6,782 nt of DNA from an uncultured Thermomicrobiales bacterium (GTDB lineage: Bacteria > Chloroflexota > Chloroflexia > Thermomicrobiales > UBA6265). A program made the position numbers and the translations under genes. The stretch is from assembly GCA_902806375.1 (NCBI GenBank), contig CADCWK010000133.1, forward strand, positions 1 to 6,782, in the 5' to 3' direction. Under the pieces are notes generated by a model. It did not search any database, was not told the origin of the DNA, and worked only from the letters and a program-made list of their open reading frames with translations. Positions 5,828 through 6,782 of this stretch are shown piece after piece (positions within the stretch are counted from its first letter, which is position 1; each line of letters starts with the position of its first letter).

Positions 5828-6782
5828 GTGAGCAAACCAATCGTGGCCATCGTTGGCCGTCCAAACGTCGGCAAGTCGACGCTCTTCAACCGCCTCGTCG
5901 GAGAGCGACGCGCCATCGTCGAGGACATCCCGGGCACGACCCGCGACCGCATCTATGGCACGGTCGAATGGCAGGGCATCGAGTTCACCATCGTCGACAC
6001 GGGTGGTCTCCAGGACGACGAGGAGATCGACGGCGAGTCACTCACCAAGATCGCCCGCGACATCCGCTCCCAGGCCAACAGCGCCATCGACGAAGCCGAC
6101 GTCATCCTGTTCATGGTCGACGCCAAGGTCGGCCTGAGCGGGGGGGACCACGACGTGGTCGACCTCCTGCGCCGGACGCACAAGCCGACCCTGCTCGTCG
6201 CCAACAAGGCGGACAGCGTCGAGCGCCGTGACAGTGCCGTGGACTTCTACGAGCTGGGCTTCGGCGACCCGAACGTCATCTCGGCCTACCACGGGACGGG
6301 AACGGGCGACCTGCTCGACAAGGTCGTCGAGTCGCTGCCCGAGTTCGAGGAGGAGCCGGAGACGAGTGGGCCCCGGATCGCGATCGTCGGCCGACCCAAC
6401 GTCGGCAAGAGCCGTCTCCTCAACGCGCTGCTCGGGCAGGAGCGGGCGATCGTCAGCGACGTCCCGGGCACGACCCGGGACAGCGTGGACACCGAGATCA
6501 TCTGGGCGGGCAACCCGGTGACGCTGGTCGATACGGCGGGCATCCGCCGTCGCGGCCGGATCGAGCAGGGCATCGAGCGCTTCAGTGTGATCCGCTCGAT
6601 GAAGGCGATCGACCGGGCCGACCTGGTCCTGTTCGTCATCGACGCGGTCGAGGGCTTCACGGCCCAGGACCTCCACATCGCCGGCTACGTCGAGGAGCAG
6701 AAGAAGGGCCTCGTCGTCGTCGTCAACAAGTGGGACCTTGTCGAGAAGGACGCCAACACGATGGACGAGTACCGCGCCAAGG
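5828..6782 (+). CDS. der: Ribosome biogenesis GTPase Der/EngA (N-terminal part, truncated by window edge)
   Basis: Der is an essential tandem GTPase that binds the maturing 50S ribosomal subunit. The frame starts at GTG 5828 (MSKPIVAIVGRPNVGKST) and runs off the right edge after 318 codons plus one base; full proteins are about 440-470 residues. The first G domain shows the P-loop GRPNVGKS (10-17), PGTTRD (35-40), DTGG (57-60) and NKAD (126-129). After a linker rich in acidic residues (about 170-180), the second shows GRPNVGKS (188-195), PGTTRD (213-218), DTAG (235-238) and NKWD (300-303). The C-terminal KH-like domain lies outside the window. No clear ribosome-binding site precedes the start: GGGG at 5812-5815 is 12 bases away, a weak and distant match. 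However, the protein begins exactly where Der proteins normally do. Arg196 follows the second P-loop where Ser or Thr is more usual. Confidence 0.97.
   Translation, partial: MSKPIVAIVGRPNVGKSTLFNRLVGERRAIVEDIPGTTRDRIYGTVEWQGIEFTIVDTGGLQDDEEIDGESLTKIARDIRSQANSAIDEADVILFMVDAKVGLSGGDHDVVDLLRRTHKPTLLVANKADSVERRDSAVDFYELGFGDPNVISAYHGTGTGDLLDKVVESLPEFEEEPETSGPRIAIVGRPNVGKSRLLNALLGQERAIVSDVPGTTRDSVDTEIIWAGNPVTLVDTAGIRRRGRIEQGIERFSVIRSMKAIDRADLVLFVIDAVEGFTAQDLHIAGYVEEQKKGLVVVVNKWDLVEKDANTMDEYRAK

Noticed and set aside
5678..5828. CCGGTT (5678-5683) complementary to AACCGG (5823-5828), which would close the leader over the der start codon
   Set aside because: The predicted transcription start near 5682-5684 leaves most of the 5' half outside the RNA, and a six-base match over 150 bases of GC-rich sequence is weak.
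2350..5952. Two long minus-strand open frames (495 and 608 codons) opposite gcvT-gcvH and gcvPA
   Set aside because: Same shadow effect. They span intergenic gaps and gene boundaries of the + strand and have Arg/Asp/Gly-rich composition without any family motif.

Overview
The window is a GC-rich bacterial chromosome segment in which every confident gene lies on the + strand. Third codon positions are overwhelmingly G or C, and GTG starts are used beside ATG. The gene complement is housekeeping: purine synthesis, glycine cleavage and a ribosome-assembly GTPase. The split glycine decarboxylase (separate GcvPA), the small-type PurL and the Fe-S type PurF fit a GC-rich, non-enteric lineage. My best guess is Chloroflexota (Thermomicrobia-like), but this rests on general sequence character and is not established by any marker here.

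Layout: (1) positions 1-911, the C-terminal 302 residues of purL (FGAM synthase, small type), cut by the left edge; (2) a 153-base gap with a short direct repeat, a palindrome and a promoter-like word; (3) 1065-2531, purF; (4) an 82-base gap with dyad symmetry; (5) 2614-3792 gcvT, 3858-4247 gcvH and 4300-5646 gcvPA, a glycine cleavage cluster; (6) a 181-base gap with the best promoter in the window and a potentially folded leader; (7) 5828 to the right edge, the first 318 codons of der (engA), a double GTPase. No stretch above 300 bases lacks a gene. I see no tRNA, rRNA, CRISPR array, insertion sequence or convincing intrinsic terminator.

Functional logic: PurF and PurL catalyse the first and fourth steps of de novo IMP synthesis. 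The glycine cleavage proteins P, H and T degrade glycine and load its methylene carbon onto tetrahydrofolate. Glycine is itself a purine precursor (via PurD), and the one-carbon folate pool supplies the two formyl transfers of the pathway, so the two blocks share glycine and folate. The cluster is incomplete: gcvPB, which carries the PLP-binding lysine of glycine decarboxylase, does not follow gcvPA, and der takes its place.

I found no new biological system. The points most worth checking are the leader upstream of der, a word (GGTACnGT) that recurs in three of the five intergenic gaps, the repeats upstream of purF, and the missing gcvPB.
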